The position numbers and the translations under genes are program-made. This document shows, one piece after another, positions 25,837 through 34,169 of a stretch of DNA of 64,000 nucleotides. Below the pieces are notes generated by a model, which saw only the letters and a program-made list of their open reading frames with translations, made no database searches and had not been told where the DNA came from. The DNA lies in NCBI RefSeq assembly GCF_013322225.1, contig NZ_JAAMFB010000016.1, positions 1-64,000 on the forward strand, read 5' to 3'. This stretch comes from Agrobacterium larrymoorei (lineage in GTDB: Bacteria; Pseudomonadota; Alphaproteobacteria; Rhizobiales; Rhizobiaceae). How positions within the stretch are numbered: position 1 is the stretch's first letter; each line of letters starts with the position of its first letter.

Positions 25837-27630
25837 TTAAACTAGCTGACGGCCCTTGGCGTCGATGGCGTTTGCAACCGCTTCGTCAGTTGCCTCGTCC
25901 GGCAGCAACATCTCGTTATGTGCCTTGCCCGATGGGATCATCGGGAAGCAGTTGGCGAGATTGGCGACGCGGCAATCGAAGATGACCGGCTTATTGACCG
26001 CAATCATCTCGGCGATCTTGCCGTCCAGTTCCTTCGGATCGTCGCAATACATCCCAACTGCACCGTAAGCTTCCGCCAGCTTCACGAAATCCGGCATGGC
26101 TTCGGTGTAGGAGTTTGACAGACGGTTGCCGTGCAGCAACTGCTGCCACTGGCGCACCATACCCATATACTGATTGTTCAAAATAAAGATTTTGACCGGC
26201 AGGTTATACTGGATGGCGCAGGACATTTCCTGAATGCACATCTGGATCGAGGCATCACCCGCAACGTCGATGACAAGCGCATCCGGGTGCGCAACCTGAA
26301 CGCCGATAGCCGCCGGCAGGCCGTAACCCATGGTGCCGAGTCCGCCAGAGGTCATCCAGTGGTTAGGCTCTTCGAAACCGAAGAACTGCGCTGCCCACAT
26401 CTGATGCTGGCCGACTTCCGTGGTGATGTAGGTATCGCGACCCTTGGATGCCTCATACAGACGCTGAAGCGCATATTGCGGCATGATGACATCGTTGGAG
26501 TTCTTGTAGGCAAACGAATTGCGCGCGCGCCAGCGCCCGATCTGACTGTGCCACTCCGCCGTCTGCGCCTTTTCAGGCTTGTGCGGCAAGGCGCGCCACA
26601 GGCGAACCATATCTTCCAGAACATGGCCGACATCACCGATGATCGGGACATCGACGCGAACGTTCTTGTTGATGGAAGACGGATCGATATCGATGTGGAT
26701 CTTCTTGGAGTTCGGCGAAAACGCATTCAGACGACCGGTAATTCGGTCATCGAAACGCGCACCGACGCAGACCAGAACGTCGCAATCATGCATGGTCATG
26801 TTGGCTTCGTAGGAACCATGCATACCCAGCATGCCCAGCCACTTGTCGCCGGAAGCCGGATAGGCACCCAGCCCCATCAGAGTGGACGTGATGGGGAAGC
26901 CGGTCAGCTCCACCAGTTCACGCAGCAGACGTGTTGCTTCCGGTCCGGAATTGATGACGCCGCCGCCGGTATAGAAGACCGGACGCTTGGCCTTGGACAT
27001 CAGTTCGATAGCGGCCTGAACGGCATTCAGATCACCCTGAACCTTCGGCTTGTAGCTCTTCTGCTGAACGGCAGCGGATGGCGGCGTATAGGTGCCGGTC
27101 GCAAACTGTATGTCCTTGGGAACGTCAACGACAACAGGACCGGGACGGCCAGTCTGGGCAATGCGGAAAGCCTCATGAATGATGCCCGCCAGTTCGTTGA
27201 CGTCCTTTACCAGCCAGTTATGCTTGGTGCAGGGGCGCGTTATGCCAACCGTATCGCATTCCTGAAATGCATCGGAACCGATCAGCGACGTTGGAACCTG
27301 GCCGGAAATGCAGACTAGCGGGATGCTGTCCATCAACGCGTCCTGCAACGGCGTAACGGCATTCGTCGCACCGGGACCGGAGGTAACAAGCATGACGCCG
27401 ACCTTGCCAGTGGAACGGGCATAACCTTCTGCGGCATGGCCTGCGCCCTGCTCATGACGCACTAGAATATGCTGGATGTCTTCCTGCTGGAAAATCTCGT
27501 CATAGATCGGAAGAACCGCACCGCCCGGATAACCGAAGATATGCTCTACGCCGTTATCCTTGAGGGCGCGCAGAACGATCTCTGCGCCCGTCATGCGATT
27601 GCTGTTTTCCGTATTGTCCTTATCCGTCAT
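25837..27630 (-). CDS. ilvI: Acetolactate synthase large (catalytic) subunit
   Basis: The thiamine-diphosphate-dependent catalytic subunit of acetohydroxyacid synthase, which makes acetolactate or acetohydroxybutyrate, the first common step of branched-chain amino acid synthesis. About 597 residues. Key features are GAEIVLRALKDNGVEHIFGYPGG with the catalytic glutamate in RHEQGAGHAAEGYARSTG, GPGATNAVTPLQDALMDS and the TPP-binding VAGDASIQMCIQEM segment near residue 448. The ATG at 27630 (MTDKDN) is preferred; one at 27642 adds four residues. An attenuator with a leader peptide lies 60-210 bases upstream. Operon: leader-ilvI-ilvH. Confidence 0.96.
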   Translation of the reverse strand: MTDKDNTENSNRMTGAEIVLRALKDNGVEHIFGYPGGAVLPIYDEIFQQEDIQHILVRHEQGAGHAAEGYARSTGKVGVMLVTSGPGATNAVTPLQDALMDSIPLVCISGQVPTSLIGSDAFQECDTVGITRPCTKHNWLVKDVNELAGIIHEAFRIAQTGRPGPVVVDVPKDIQFATGTYTPPSAAVQQKSYKPKVQGDLNAVQAAIELMSKAKRPVFYTGGGVINSGPEATRLLRELVELTGFPITSTLMGLGAYPASGDKWLGMLGMHGSYEANMTMHDCDVLVCVGARFDDRITGRLNAFSPNSKKIHIDIDPSSINKNVRVDVPIIGDVGHVLEDMVRLWRALPHKPEKAQTAEWHSQIGRWRARNSFAYKNSNDVIMPQYALQRLYEASKGRDTYITTEVGQHQMWAAQFFGFEEPNHWMTSGGLGTMGYGLPAAIGVQVAHPDALVIDVAGDASIQMCIQEMSCAIQYNLPVKIFILNNQYMGMVRQWQQLLHGNRLSNSYTEAMPDFVKLAEAYGAVGMYCDDPKELDGKIAEMIAVNKPVIFDCRVANLANCFPMIPSGKAHNEMLLPDEATDEAVANAIDAKGRQLV

Positions 27631-27691
27631 TGCCTGTTCCATCCCGATTTGGCTTTGGATATCGTGGGCCTTATGGCCTGTGTGAAGACAT

Positions 27692-27716
27692 AAAAAAAGG
27701 CCCCTTTGAGGAGCCT
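27692..27716 (-). terminator. Attenuator terminator of ilvI leader
   Basis: On the minus strand AGGCTCC pairs with GGGGCCT (one G-T pair) around TCAAA and is followed by TTTTTTT. It lies between the leader peptide and ilvI, not at a gene end, as expected for transcription attenuation. Confidence 0.85.
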
Positions 27717-27722
27717 CGTTCA

Positions 27723-27769
27723 GCGCATGGGTGCTTTCGCCGGATGGTCACACCACCCTGCCCATGCGC
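27723..27769 (-). promoter_or_regulatory. Leader hairpin upstream of the attenuator
   Basis: GCGCATGGG (from 27769 down to 27761) inside the leader coding region pairs perfectly with CCCATGCGC (27731 down to 27723) between the leader stop and the attenuator. A ribosome stalled over the Val/Leu/Ile codons would alter this pairing. It is the likely pause or switching element; an explicit antiterminator pairing was not derived. Confidence 0.65.
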
Positions 27770-27804
27770 CTTCCCACCACGATAAGTACGTTAAGATTTT
27801 TCAT
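27748..27804 (-). CDS. ilv operon leader peptide
   Basis: An 18-residue peptide, MKNLNVLIVVGRRMGRVV, with eight Leu, Ile or Val residues, encoded directly before the ilvI attenuator. Scarcity of charged branched-chain tRNAs would stall the ribosome in this frame and allow readthrough into ilvIH. There is no Shine-Dalgarno sequence before its ATG. A -35/-10 pair (27836-27841 and 27813-27818) with 17-base spacing places the predicted transcript start at, or next to, the A of this ATG, so translation is probably leaderless, as in the Sinorhizobium trpL leader. It is too short for routine gene callers. Confidence 0.82.
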   Translation of the reverse strand: MKNLNVLIVVGRRMGRVV

Positions 27805-27812
27805 GGGGCGGA

Positions 27813-27841
27813 GTGTTAGTCATAAAGGAGGCATCCGTCAA
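27813..27841 (-). promoter_or_regulatory. Promoter of the ilvI leader
   Basis: Reading the minus strand, TTGACG (27841-27836) and TAACAC (27818-27813) are separated by exactly 17 bases, a good sigma-70-type pair. Eight bases separate the -10 from the leader ATG, so the A of the ATG is the expected start site. Confidence 0.7.
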
Positions 27842-28026
27842 CGCAAATTGCGGAAAAAACGGCCGTCGATTTCTTTTATTGCGAAAAACGGTTGGCGGCC
27901 GAAACAAATATGCGCGACAATTACACGAGTTGTTAAATGCGATCGCTTAGTATCTCGCCATACCATCAGAAAATGCAAATGGCTGTATGACACTCTAGCC
28001 GTGAAGACCTATGACAGGGGCGAAAC

Positions 28027-30009
28027 GTGTTCAACGACGATCTTCGCAGATCCGCTAAAGCTGGCGAACAAGATCGCCGCGATGAACTGACGGCGGGCAA
28101 CCGTCGTCTTGGCCATGTCATTTCCTGTACGGGCTCGCGCGCAACGATTTCCGCAACGACCGAACCAGGCAATCAGGAGCTTGCCGAGTTATGGTCCATC
28201 GGCCGTCTCATCTCTATCGATCTCGGCGAAACGCGTGTCGCTGCGCTGACCAATTCCATGACGACGGAAGGGAAAAACTGGTCGGATAAACATAGCAACA
28301 CGTTACTGATCGAAGTGGAATTGCTCGGCGAAATCTATCGCACCACAGATGGCGCAGAACGCTTCTCGAGCGGTATCTCCCGCTATCCTTATCTTGGCGC
28401 CGTAGCGCATCGTATCCGCTCCAGCGATCTCATGCGCATTTATGAGAATTCGGACAGGGGCTCCAGCGTCGTCGGCAAGCTTACTCAAGATGACAGCATC
28501 GATGCGACGATCAGTATTCCGGAAATGCTGTCCAAGCATTTCGCCGTTCTCGGCTCCACCGGCGTCGGCAAATCCACGGCAGTCTCGCTGCTTCTGAACA
28601 AGGCTATCGAAAAAGACCCGAAGCTGCGCGTCCTTATTCTCGATCCGCATAACGAGTTCGCAGCCGCCTTTCCGACCACCTCGGTCGTCATCGATACAGA
28701 CACGCTGGACCTGCCCTTCTGGCTGATGAAACTGGAAGAATTCGCGGAAGTTTTATTCCGCGGTCGGCGACCCAATGCCGAAGAGCTGGATATTCTGCGC
28801 GATCTCGTCCCTGAAGCGAAACGCGCTTTTCGCGGAACGGAGAATGCGCCACTACGCCGCGCATCGGAAAAATCATCGCTTACCGCCGATACGCCTGTTC
28901 CCTACCGCCTGGCAGACCTTCTGGCGCTGATCGATGAGCGGATCGGGAGACTGGAAGGGCGAAACGACAAACCCGTGCTGCGCAATCTGAAAATGCGCAT
29001 CATGTCTGCCGTCAACGATCCGCGCTATCACTTCATGTTCTCCAACAGCACGATCAGCGATACGATCATGGAGACGGTTGCGCATATCTTCCGCGTGCCG
29101 GGAGAAGGAAGACCGATTTCCGTTTTCCAACTGGCGGGCATTCCCTCCGAGGTCGTCAATTCTGTCGCATCAGTCCTCTGCCGTATGGCCTTCGAGCTTG
29201 CCCTCTGGAGCCAAGGCGCAATCCACACCCTCGTCGTTTGCGAAGAAGCGCACCGATATGTGCCTGCCGACCCCGAGCTTGGTTTCTTCCCGACGCGACA
29301 GGCCATCGCCCGCATTGCCAAGGAGGGCCGCAAATACGGCGTGTCGCTCGGCATCATCACCCAGCGTCCCGGCGAACTGGACCAAACCATCCTGTCGCAA
29401 TGCTCGACGGTCTTTGCAATGCGGCTTTCCAACGAAAGCGATCAGGAAATCATCCGCAACGCGGTTCCGAATTCGTCTTCTTCCACCACCAGCTTCCTCT
29501 CCTCCATAGGCAATGGCGAGGCGATAGCGTTCGGTGAGGCGATCACGGTACCCATGCGCATGCGCTTCAATCGCGTGCCGCAACACGTCCTGCCCAAAGC
29601 CAACAGCATCGTCACGCCGATCCACGACGATACGCCGGACACAGTGGACCTGCGCTCCATCGTCAAACGCATGCGGGCCGTCGCTGGCCCGGATATTTCA
29701 GGCTTTCGCCAGAGCTACGACGCGCAATTGGCGAAAGATACCGACGATGAAGAGCTGGACAACTGGAAGCGCGAATTCGGCACGGGCCTTGAAAGCGGCG
29801 ATGAACCCTATCGACCGGATATGCTGCCAAGAGGCCACGCTGGCTCCATACAGCGCGCGCCCTCACCGGCTTTAGACCCAGAAAACGAATTTCGCAGGCA
29901 CGAATTTCAGCGGCAGGCGACCCGCTCGTTCTTCACTGAGGAAAACAGGTCATCCTTGCGTGAGACCTTGATGAAGAAACCGCTGGGCAGTCTCTATAAA
30001 AAGGACTGA
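28027..30009 (+). CDS. HerA-like P-loop ATPase (DUF87)
   Basis: A 660-residue HerA/FtsK-superfamily ATPase. An N-terminal beta-barrel (HAS-barrel-like, residues ~25-145, starting LGHVISCTGSRATISA) precedes the ATPase: Walker A GSTGVGKST at 176-184, LILDPHNEFAAAF just after, Walker B HTLVVCEEAHRY near 400 with the catalytic EE, and a sensor-like IITQRPGELDQTI near 445. HerA proteins are hexameric DNA translocases that usually act with the nuclease NurA or Sir2-type partners in end resection or defence. No such partner is adjacent, so this is an orphan HerA of unknown role. Its stop abuts the miaA stop. Confidence 0.85.
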   Translation: MFNDDLRRSAKAGEQDRRDELTAGNRRLGHVISCTGSRATISATTEPGNQELAELWSIGRLISIDLGETRVAALTNSMTTEGKNWSDKHSNTLLIEVELLGEIYRTTDGAERFSSGISRYPYLGAVAHRIRSSDLMRIYENSDRGSSVVGKLTQDDSIDATISIPEMLSKHFAVLGSTGVGKSTAVSLLLNKAIEKDPKLRVLILDPHNEFAAAFPTTSVVIDTDTLDLPFWLMKLEEFAEVLFRGRRPNAEELDILRDLVPEAKRAFRGTENAPLRRASEKSSLTADTPVPYRLADLLALIDERIGRLEGRNDKPVLRNLKMRIMSAVNDPRYHFMFSNSTISDTIMETVAHIFRVPGEGRPISVFQLAGIPSEVVNSVASVLCRMAFELALWSQGAIHTLVVCEEAHRYVPADPELGFFPTRQAIARIAKEGRKYGVSLGIITQRPGELDQTILSQCSTVFAMRLSNESDQEIIRNAVPNSSSSTTSFLSSIGNGEAIAFGEAITVPMRMRFNRVPQHVLPKANSIVTPIHDDTPDTVDLRSIVKRMRAVAGPDISGFRQSYDAQLAKDTDDEELDNWKREFGTGLESGDEPYRPDMLPRGHAGSIQRAPSPALDPENEFRRHEFQRQATRSFFTEENRSSLRETLMKKPLGSLYKKD

Positions 30010-30903
30010 TCACGGCTCGATACGCCGCCAGTCCTCGTCCATCTGGTTGCGGAACCACGTCATCTGTCGTTTGGCATATTGCCGCGTCGCCGCCGCCGCT
30101 TTTTCGATGACGTCAGCTTCGCTCATCCGTCCAGCCAGCATCTCAGCAATTTGAGATACGCCGATGGCTTTCATCGCGGTAGCATCAGGCGAAAGGCCGA
30201 GCGATAGCAGCGCCTCGACCTCCTCGACGGCCCCGCTTTGCATCATCCCCTCGAAACGACGATTGATGCGGTCATGCAGCACGCTTCTTTCCGGCAGAAC
30301 GACGATTTTTTGCGCCCGCTCGGGATCTATGATCATCGGCCCACTCGTGCTCTGAAACGTTTTGATAGACTGTCCGGTCGTTTCCAGCACTTCCAGCGCC
30401 CGAACGATCCGCTGTCCGTCCGATTGCTTCAAAGCACTTGCCATATCCGGGTCCCGTTGCTTCAACTCCGCATGAAGGCTGGCGCTTCCGCCATTCAATA
30501 GCCGCTGCCGGTAATGGTCGCGGATATCGGCTGGTATGGTCGGCATTTCGGAAAGCCCGCCCGTCAGCGCCTTGAAATAAAGCCCCGTTCCGCCGACGAT
30601 GACCGGCAGACGTCCCTCGCCCCGAAGCCTTTCGAGAAGTGTGGTGATCTCCCGCAGCCATTCTCCGGTGGAGTAAAGCTGGCTTGCTGGCACATGCCCG
30701 TACAGATGATGCGGTACGCCTTCCATCTCCTGCGCCGAAGGACGTGCGGTCAATACGCGCAACGTGTCGTAAACCTGCATACTATCCGCATTGATGACGA
30801 CGCCATTGCTCTCCTGCGCCAAACGAAGCGCAAGCGCGGACTTGCCGCTTGCCGTCGGGCCGGTTATCAGGATCGCATCGAATTCGACATCAAGGTTTTT
30901 CAT
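30010..30903 (-). CDS. miaA: tRNA dimethylallyltransferase
   Basis: About 297 residues. It transfers a dimethylallyl group to N6 of adenosine-37 in tRNAs reading UNN codons. The P-loop ILITGPTASGKSALA is near residue 12, followed by the family motifs NADSMQVYDTLRVLTARPS and HHLYGHVPASQLYS, VIVGGTGLYFKAL near residue 100 and RNQMDEDWRRI at the end. Two tandem ATGs (30903 and 30906) are both possible starts; either overlaps or abuts the serB start on the opposite strand. The gene is convergent with the HerA-like gene with no spacer: TGA and TCA together read TGATCA. Confidence 0.94.
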   Translation of the reverse strand: MKNLDVEFDAILITGPTASGKSALALRLAQESNGVVINADSMQVYDTLRVLTARPSAQEMEGVPHHLYGHVPASQLYSTGEWLREITTLLERLRGEGRLPVIVGGTGLYFKALTGGLSEMPTIPADIRDHYRQRLLNGGSASLHAELKQRDPDMASALKQSDGQRIVRALEVLETTGQSIKTFQSTSGPMIIDPERAQKIVVLPERSVLHDRINRRFEGMMQSGAVEEVEALLSLGLSPDATAMKAIGVSQIAEMLAGRMSEADVIEKAAAATRQYAKRQMTWFRNQMDEDWRRIEP

Positions 30904-30904
30904 C

Positions 30905-31795
30905 ATGGCTCTCGTTGCCACGCTTATCGCCAATCCGTCAAATCCTGTTCTCGTTCCCGCCCTCGGAGAAAAGGCGGCAGCGGCCGTAAATGCCTCCGGC
31001 CTATACTGGCTGGCGGATGGGATAGCTTGCGATCTGGCCTTGCGCGACGGCACGAAACCAGATGAAGCGCGTGAGAAGATTGCCGCCGTTCTGGCGAATG
31101 CACCGATTGATATCGCTATTCAGCAGCAGGATACGCGCCGCAAGAAGATGCTGATTGCGGACATGGACTCCACCATGATCCAGCAGGAGTGCATCGATGA
31201 ACTTGCTGCCGAAGTCGGGTTGAAGGACAGGGTCTCCGAAATCACCGCCCGCGCCATGAATGGCGAAATTGCATTCGAGCCTGCACTACGCGAACGTGTG
31301 AGCCTGCTGAAAGGCCTTCCCGTTTCGGTCATCGACGACGTGATCGAAACGCGCATCACCATGATGCCTGGCGGCAAAGAGTTGATTGCGACCATGAAGG
31401 CGAAAGGCCACTATGCAGCGCTTGTTTCAGGCGGCTTTACCTCTTTCACCGGCCGCGTTGCAGGGATGCTCGGTTTCGATGAAAACCGTGCCAACACGCT
31501 TGGCGAACAGGACGGACATCTTGACGGTACGGTCATGGAGCCCATCCTCGGCAAGCAGGCCAAGGTCGATGCCCTGATCGACATTTCAAACAAGCTCGGC
31601 ATTACGCCTGCTGACGCAATCGCTGTGGGAGACGGCGCAAACGACCTCGGCATGCTGCATCTGGCGGGTACGGGCGTCGCACTTCACGCAAAGCCAGCCG
31701 TTGCCGCCGAAGCGCAAATTCGCATTGACCACGGCGACCTGACAGCGCTCCTGTACATCCAGGGCTATCGTAAAGCAGACTTCGTTACCGCATGA
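30905..31795 (+). CDS. serB: Phosphoserine phosphatase
   Basis: A 296-residue phosphoserine phosphatase, the last step of serine synthesis. The N-terminal ~75 residues form an ACT-like domain and residues ~80-295 the HAD fold. Catalytic motifs are ADMDSTMIQQECIDE (motif I, two aspartates), SGGFTSFTGRVA (motif II serine) and GDGANDLGML (motifs III-IV). I chose the ATG at 30905, which has AAGG about 11 bases upstream and matches the family N terminus MALVATLIANP. It overlaps the divergent miaA start region. The GNAT gene starts inside its stop codon (ATGA), so the two are cotranscribed. Confidence 0.95.
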   Translation: MALVATLIANPSNPVLVPALGEKAAAAVNASGLYWLADGIACDLALRDGTKPDEAREKIAAVLANAPIDIAIQQQDTRRKKMLIADMDSTMIQQECIDELAAEVGLKDRVSEITARAMNGEIAFEPALRERVSLLKGLPVSVIDDVIETRITMMPGGKELIATMKAKGHYAALVSGGFTSFTGRVAGMLGFDENRANTLGEQDGHLDGTVMEPILGKQAKVDALIDISNKLGITPADAIAVGDGANDLGMLHLAGTGVALHAKPAVAAEAQIRIDHGDLTALLYIQGYRKADFVTA

Positions 31796-32364
31796 TCATT
31801 CGCGGGACGCCAAGGTTGATCCTTCGCGAATGGAAGGACACGGATTGCGATCTGTTTCGCGAAATCAATGCCGATTCCAAGGTGATGGAATTTTTCCCGT
31901 TTCGCCGAAGCCACGCGGAATCGGATGTGGCACTGGGAAACGTGAACGATATGATCCGCGCCACTGGCTACGGCTTCTATGCTCTGGAGCTACGCGAAAC
32001 TGCTGAACCCATTGGTTTCTGCGGCATTGCGCCCGCGAATATGGAAGAGGTTTTTCCATTGGGAACGATGGAAATCGGCTGGCGCCTTGCGACCCGCTTC
32101 TGGGGTAGCGGTTATGTGACGGAAGCCGCGAAGTCGCTCTTGACCATGGCCTTCGACGAGAAGCGCTTACCCGAGATCGTCTCCTTCGCCGTTCACGATA
32201 ACCACCGCTCGACCGCGGTGATGAAGCGCATCGGCCTTGTCCGGGACGCCTCGCGCGATTTCGACCATCCCAGGGTGCCGGAAACGCACCCGCATCTAAA
32301 GGCCCATGTGACCTACGCGTTGACCCGAGACCAGTGGAAGGCGATGCACCGGCAAGTGCCGTAG
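31792..32364 (+). CDS. GNAT family N-acetyltransferase (RimJ/RimL type)
   Basis: A 190-residue acetyltransferase of the RimJ/RimL group (Acetyltransf_3). The N terminus reads TPRLILREWKDTD, a family hallmark. EIGWRLATRFWGSGYVTEAAKSLLTMAF near residue 99 carries the acetyl-CoA-binding R-x-x-G-x-G/A-type loop, and FAVHDNHRSTAVMKRIGLV is the usual C-terminal motif. The substrate may be a protein N terminus or small molecule; not known. Its ATG overlaps the serB stop by four bases, indicating translational coupling. Convergent with the sulfonate ABC ATPase gene. Confidence 0.9.
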   Translation: MIIRGTPRLILREWKDTDCDLFREINADSKVMEFFPFRRSHAESDVALGNVNDMIRATGYGFYALELRETAEPIGFCGIAPANMEEVFPLGTMEIGWRLATRFWGSGYVTEAAKSLLTMAFDEKRLPEIVSFAVHDNHRSTAVMKRIGLVRDASRDFDHPRVPETHPHLKAHVTYALTRDQWKAMHRQVP

Positions 32365-32371
32365 ACGGCAG

Positions 32372-33139
32372 TTAATGCAACCCAAAAACATGCAACAACT
32401 CCTCGCGCTGACGCACGAAAGCCGCTGAGCTTCGATCCCTCGGCCGTGGCAGATCTATATCGATGATCCGAGGTGCAGCGCCTTTTTCGCGCGGCAGGAT
32501 CAGAATGCGGTCGGCAAGATAGATCGCCTCTTCCAGATCGTGTGTCACGAGAACCGTGGTCACGTCCTCCTCCCGCCATATCCGCGCCAGTTCCTGCTGC
32601 ATGCCGATCTTGGTCATGGCATCCAGCGCACCTAACGGTTCGTCCAGTAGAAGGATTTCAGGTTGAACGGCAAGCGCACGGGCAATTCCCACCCGCTGCG
32701 CCATACCACCGGAAAGCTGGCGCGGGTACGCGGTCTCGAATTGCTGTAGGCCCACGAGATGAACGTAGCGCCGCACTCTCGTTCTTGCGTCCTCTTTGCC
32801 CAGTCCTTGAGCCTCCAGCCCGAAGGCAACGTTGTCCAGCACGGTCAGCCATGGCAGAAGACGCGGCTCCTGAAAAATGACGGCCCGCTCCTTGCCTACA
32901 CCGCGAAAAGCCGCACCGTCGATCAGCACATCCCCACCATCGGCTTCTTCAAGACCCGCAAGGACACGCAACAGCGTCGTCTTGCCCGAACCGCTTGCGC
33001 CAACGATGGCAAGGCTCTCACCAGATCGTATGTTGAGCGTTATATCCTTCAAAACCTGAAAAGGCTTGCCGTTCAGGTGATAGGATTTGGAGAGATGGCG
33101 GATCGCCACCTCTCCACGAACGGCTTGGGAAGCACTCAT
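32372..33139 (-). CDS. ABC transporter ATPase, sulfonate/taurine type
   Basis: A 255-residue ATP-binding subunit of an SsuB/TauB/NrtD-like importer. Walker A GASGSGKTTLLR is near residue 47, the Q-loop FQEPRLLPW near 89, the signature LSGGMAQRVGIARAL near 142, Walker B ILLLDEPLGALDAMTK near 161 and the switch histidine in VLVTHDLEEA near 195. It is the last gene of a four-gene operon with a flavin monooxygenase, a permease and a binding protein; sulfonate or a similar organosulfur compound is the likely cargo, inferred from family and context. Confidence 0.9.
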   Translation of the reverse strand: MSASQAVRGEVAIRHLSKSYHLNGKPFQVLKDITLNIRSGESLAIVGASGSGKTTLLRVLAGLEEADGGDVLIDGAAFRGVGKERAVIFQEPRLLPWLTVLDNVAFGLEAQGLGKEDARTRVRRYVHLVGLQQFETAYPRQLSGGMAQRVGIARALAVQPEILLLDEPLGALDAMTKIGMQQELARIWREEDVTTVLVTHDLEEAIYLADRILILPREKGAAPRIIDIDLPRPRDRSSAAFVRQREELLHVFGLH

Positions 33140-33148
33140 GTGATTTCC

Positions 33149-34126
33149 TCAGTTGCTTGCGGCTGTTTCGGGAGAATAAAGGATGTCTTTTGCCACGAGT
33201 TGGCCTTCCTTCACCTTGCCCTCGCGCGTCAGGATATCGATCCAGAATTGCAGATCACGGTCGATGGCCCTACCACCGGGGCGGACTCCATATCCGAGAG
33301 AATATTGCGCGATCTCGGGGTTCTCGCTGCGCTCCTCGAGAGCCTTGGCCAATATCCTCTTGGTTTCTTCAGGGTTTTCGCGAGCGTAGTCGAGAGCGCG
33401 CTGCGACTGTTCTACGAAAATCTTCGCCGCTTCAGGATGCTCCTTGATGAAATCTCGACGCAGAACCACGAAGCCGCCAGCGATATCTCCCAGGACATCG
33501 GTGTCATCGAAAATCGCCCGTATGCCGCCGGTCTTCTTGGCCAGCCCCTCAAACGTGGTCTGCCAATAGCCGAATGCAGTGATATCTACCTGCTTCGAAC
33601 GCAGGACCTGCTCGAGTTGCGGCCCCGGCACCACCACCGGCTTCGCCGCATCGGTTGGCAGATCGACCGAATGCAATGCCTCGCGGATCGTGTAATCGAG
33701 ATGCGCACCCAGCGTATTCACGGCAATCGTCTTACCGGCAATGTCCTTGATATCCTTGATGGGGCTGTCTTCCAGAACATAGAAGACGGATTGGACCTGA
33801 TCGTTGATACCGTTGGAAGGATAAGCAGCAACGAAGTCGTTTCCACCGGCGATGGAGTTCAAAACCGCGGCGGTGGCTGCGCTGCCGATCTCAACGTCGC
33901 CGGATGCAAGCGCAAACAGCGAAGCCGGGCCACCCTGGGCATAACCAATATTTTCGATCGTGATACCGGTTCCATCGAAGTAACCAAGCTGGGCGGCAAG
34001 TTCGTGCGCGGCAAGCCCACCCTGGCTGGCCAGATAGCGAAGTTTTACCTCTTCCGCCGAGGCAGCGCTTGTGAGGCCGAAGAGGATCGCTGCCGAGAAC
34101 AACAGCTTGCGAGAATGAAAGGTCAT
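33149..34126 (-). CDS. ABC transporter substrate-binding protein, sulfonate type
   Basis: A 325-residue periplasmic binding protein of the SsuA/TauA/NMT1-like family. A signal peptide occupies about residues 1-24 (ends AASA before EE). The mature part has family features such as YLASQGGLAAHELAAQLGYFDGTGI and TIAVNTLGAHLDYTIREAL, the AVNT-type ligand loop. It captures the substrate and delivers it to the permease at 34170-35018. I chose the ATG at 34124-34126, which gives a clean signal peptide and has AAGGA upstream. It ends 9 bases before the ATPase gene start. Confidence 0.88.
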   Translation of the reverse strand: MTFHSRKLLFSAAILFGLTSAASAEEVKLRYLASQGGLAAHELAAQLGYFDGTGITIENIGYAQGGPASLFALASGDVEIGSAATAAVLNSIAGGNDFVAAYPSNGINDQVQSVFYVLEDSPIKDIKDIAGKTIAVNTLGAHLDYTIREALHSVDLPTDAAKPVVVPGPQLEQVLRSKQVDITAFGYWQTTFEGLAKKTGGIRAIFDDTDVLGDIAGGFVVLRRDFIKEHPEAAKIFVEQSQRALDYARENPEETKRILAKALEERSENPEIAQYSLGYGVRPGGRAIDRDLQFWIDILTREGKVKEGQLVAKDILYSPETAASN

Positions 34127-34169
34127 GACGTGTCCTTTGAAATGAGAAACTGGTGAAATGAAACTGATG

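Noticed and set aside
26131-27318. Plus-strand open frame of 395 codons opposite ilvI
   Set aside because: Antisense shadow of ilvI with no recognisable domain.
32759-34156. Plus-strand open frame of 465 codons opposite the ABC genes
   Set aside because: It spans two genes on the other strand and the gap between them; no homology.
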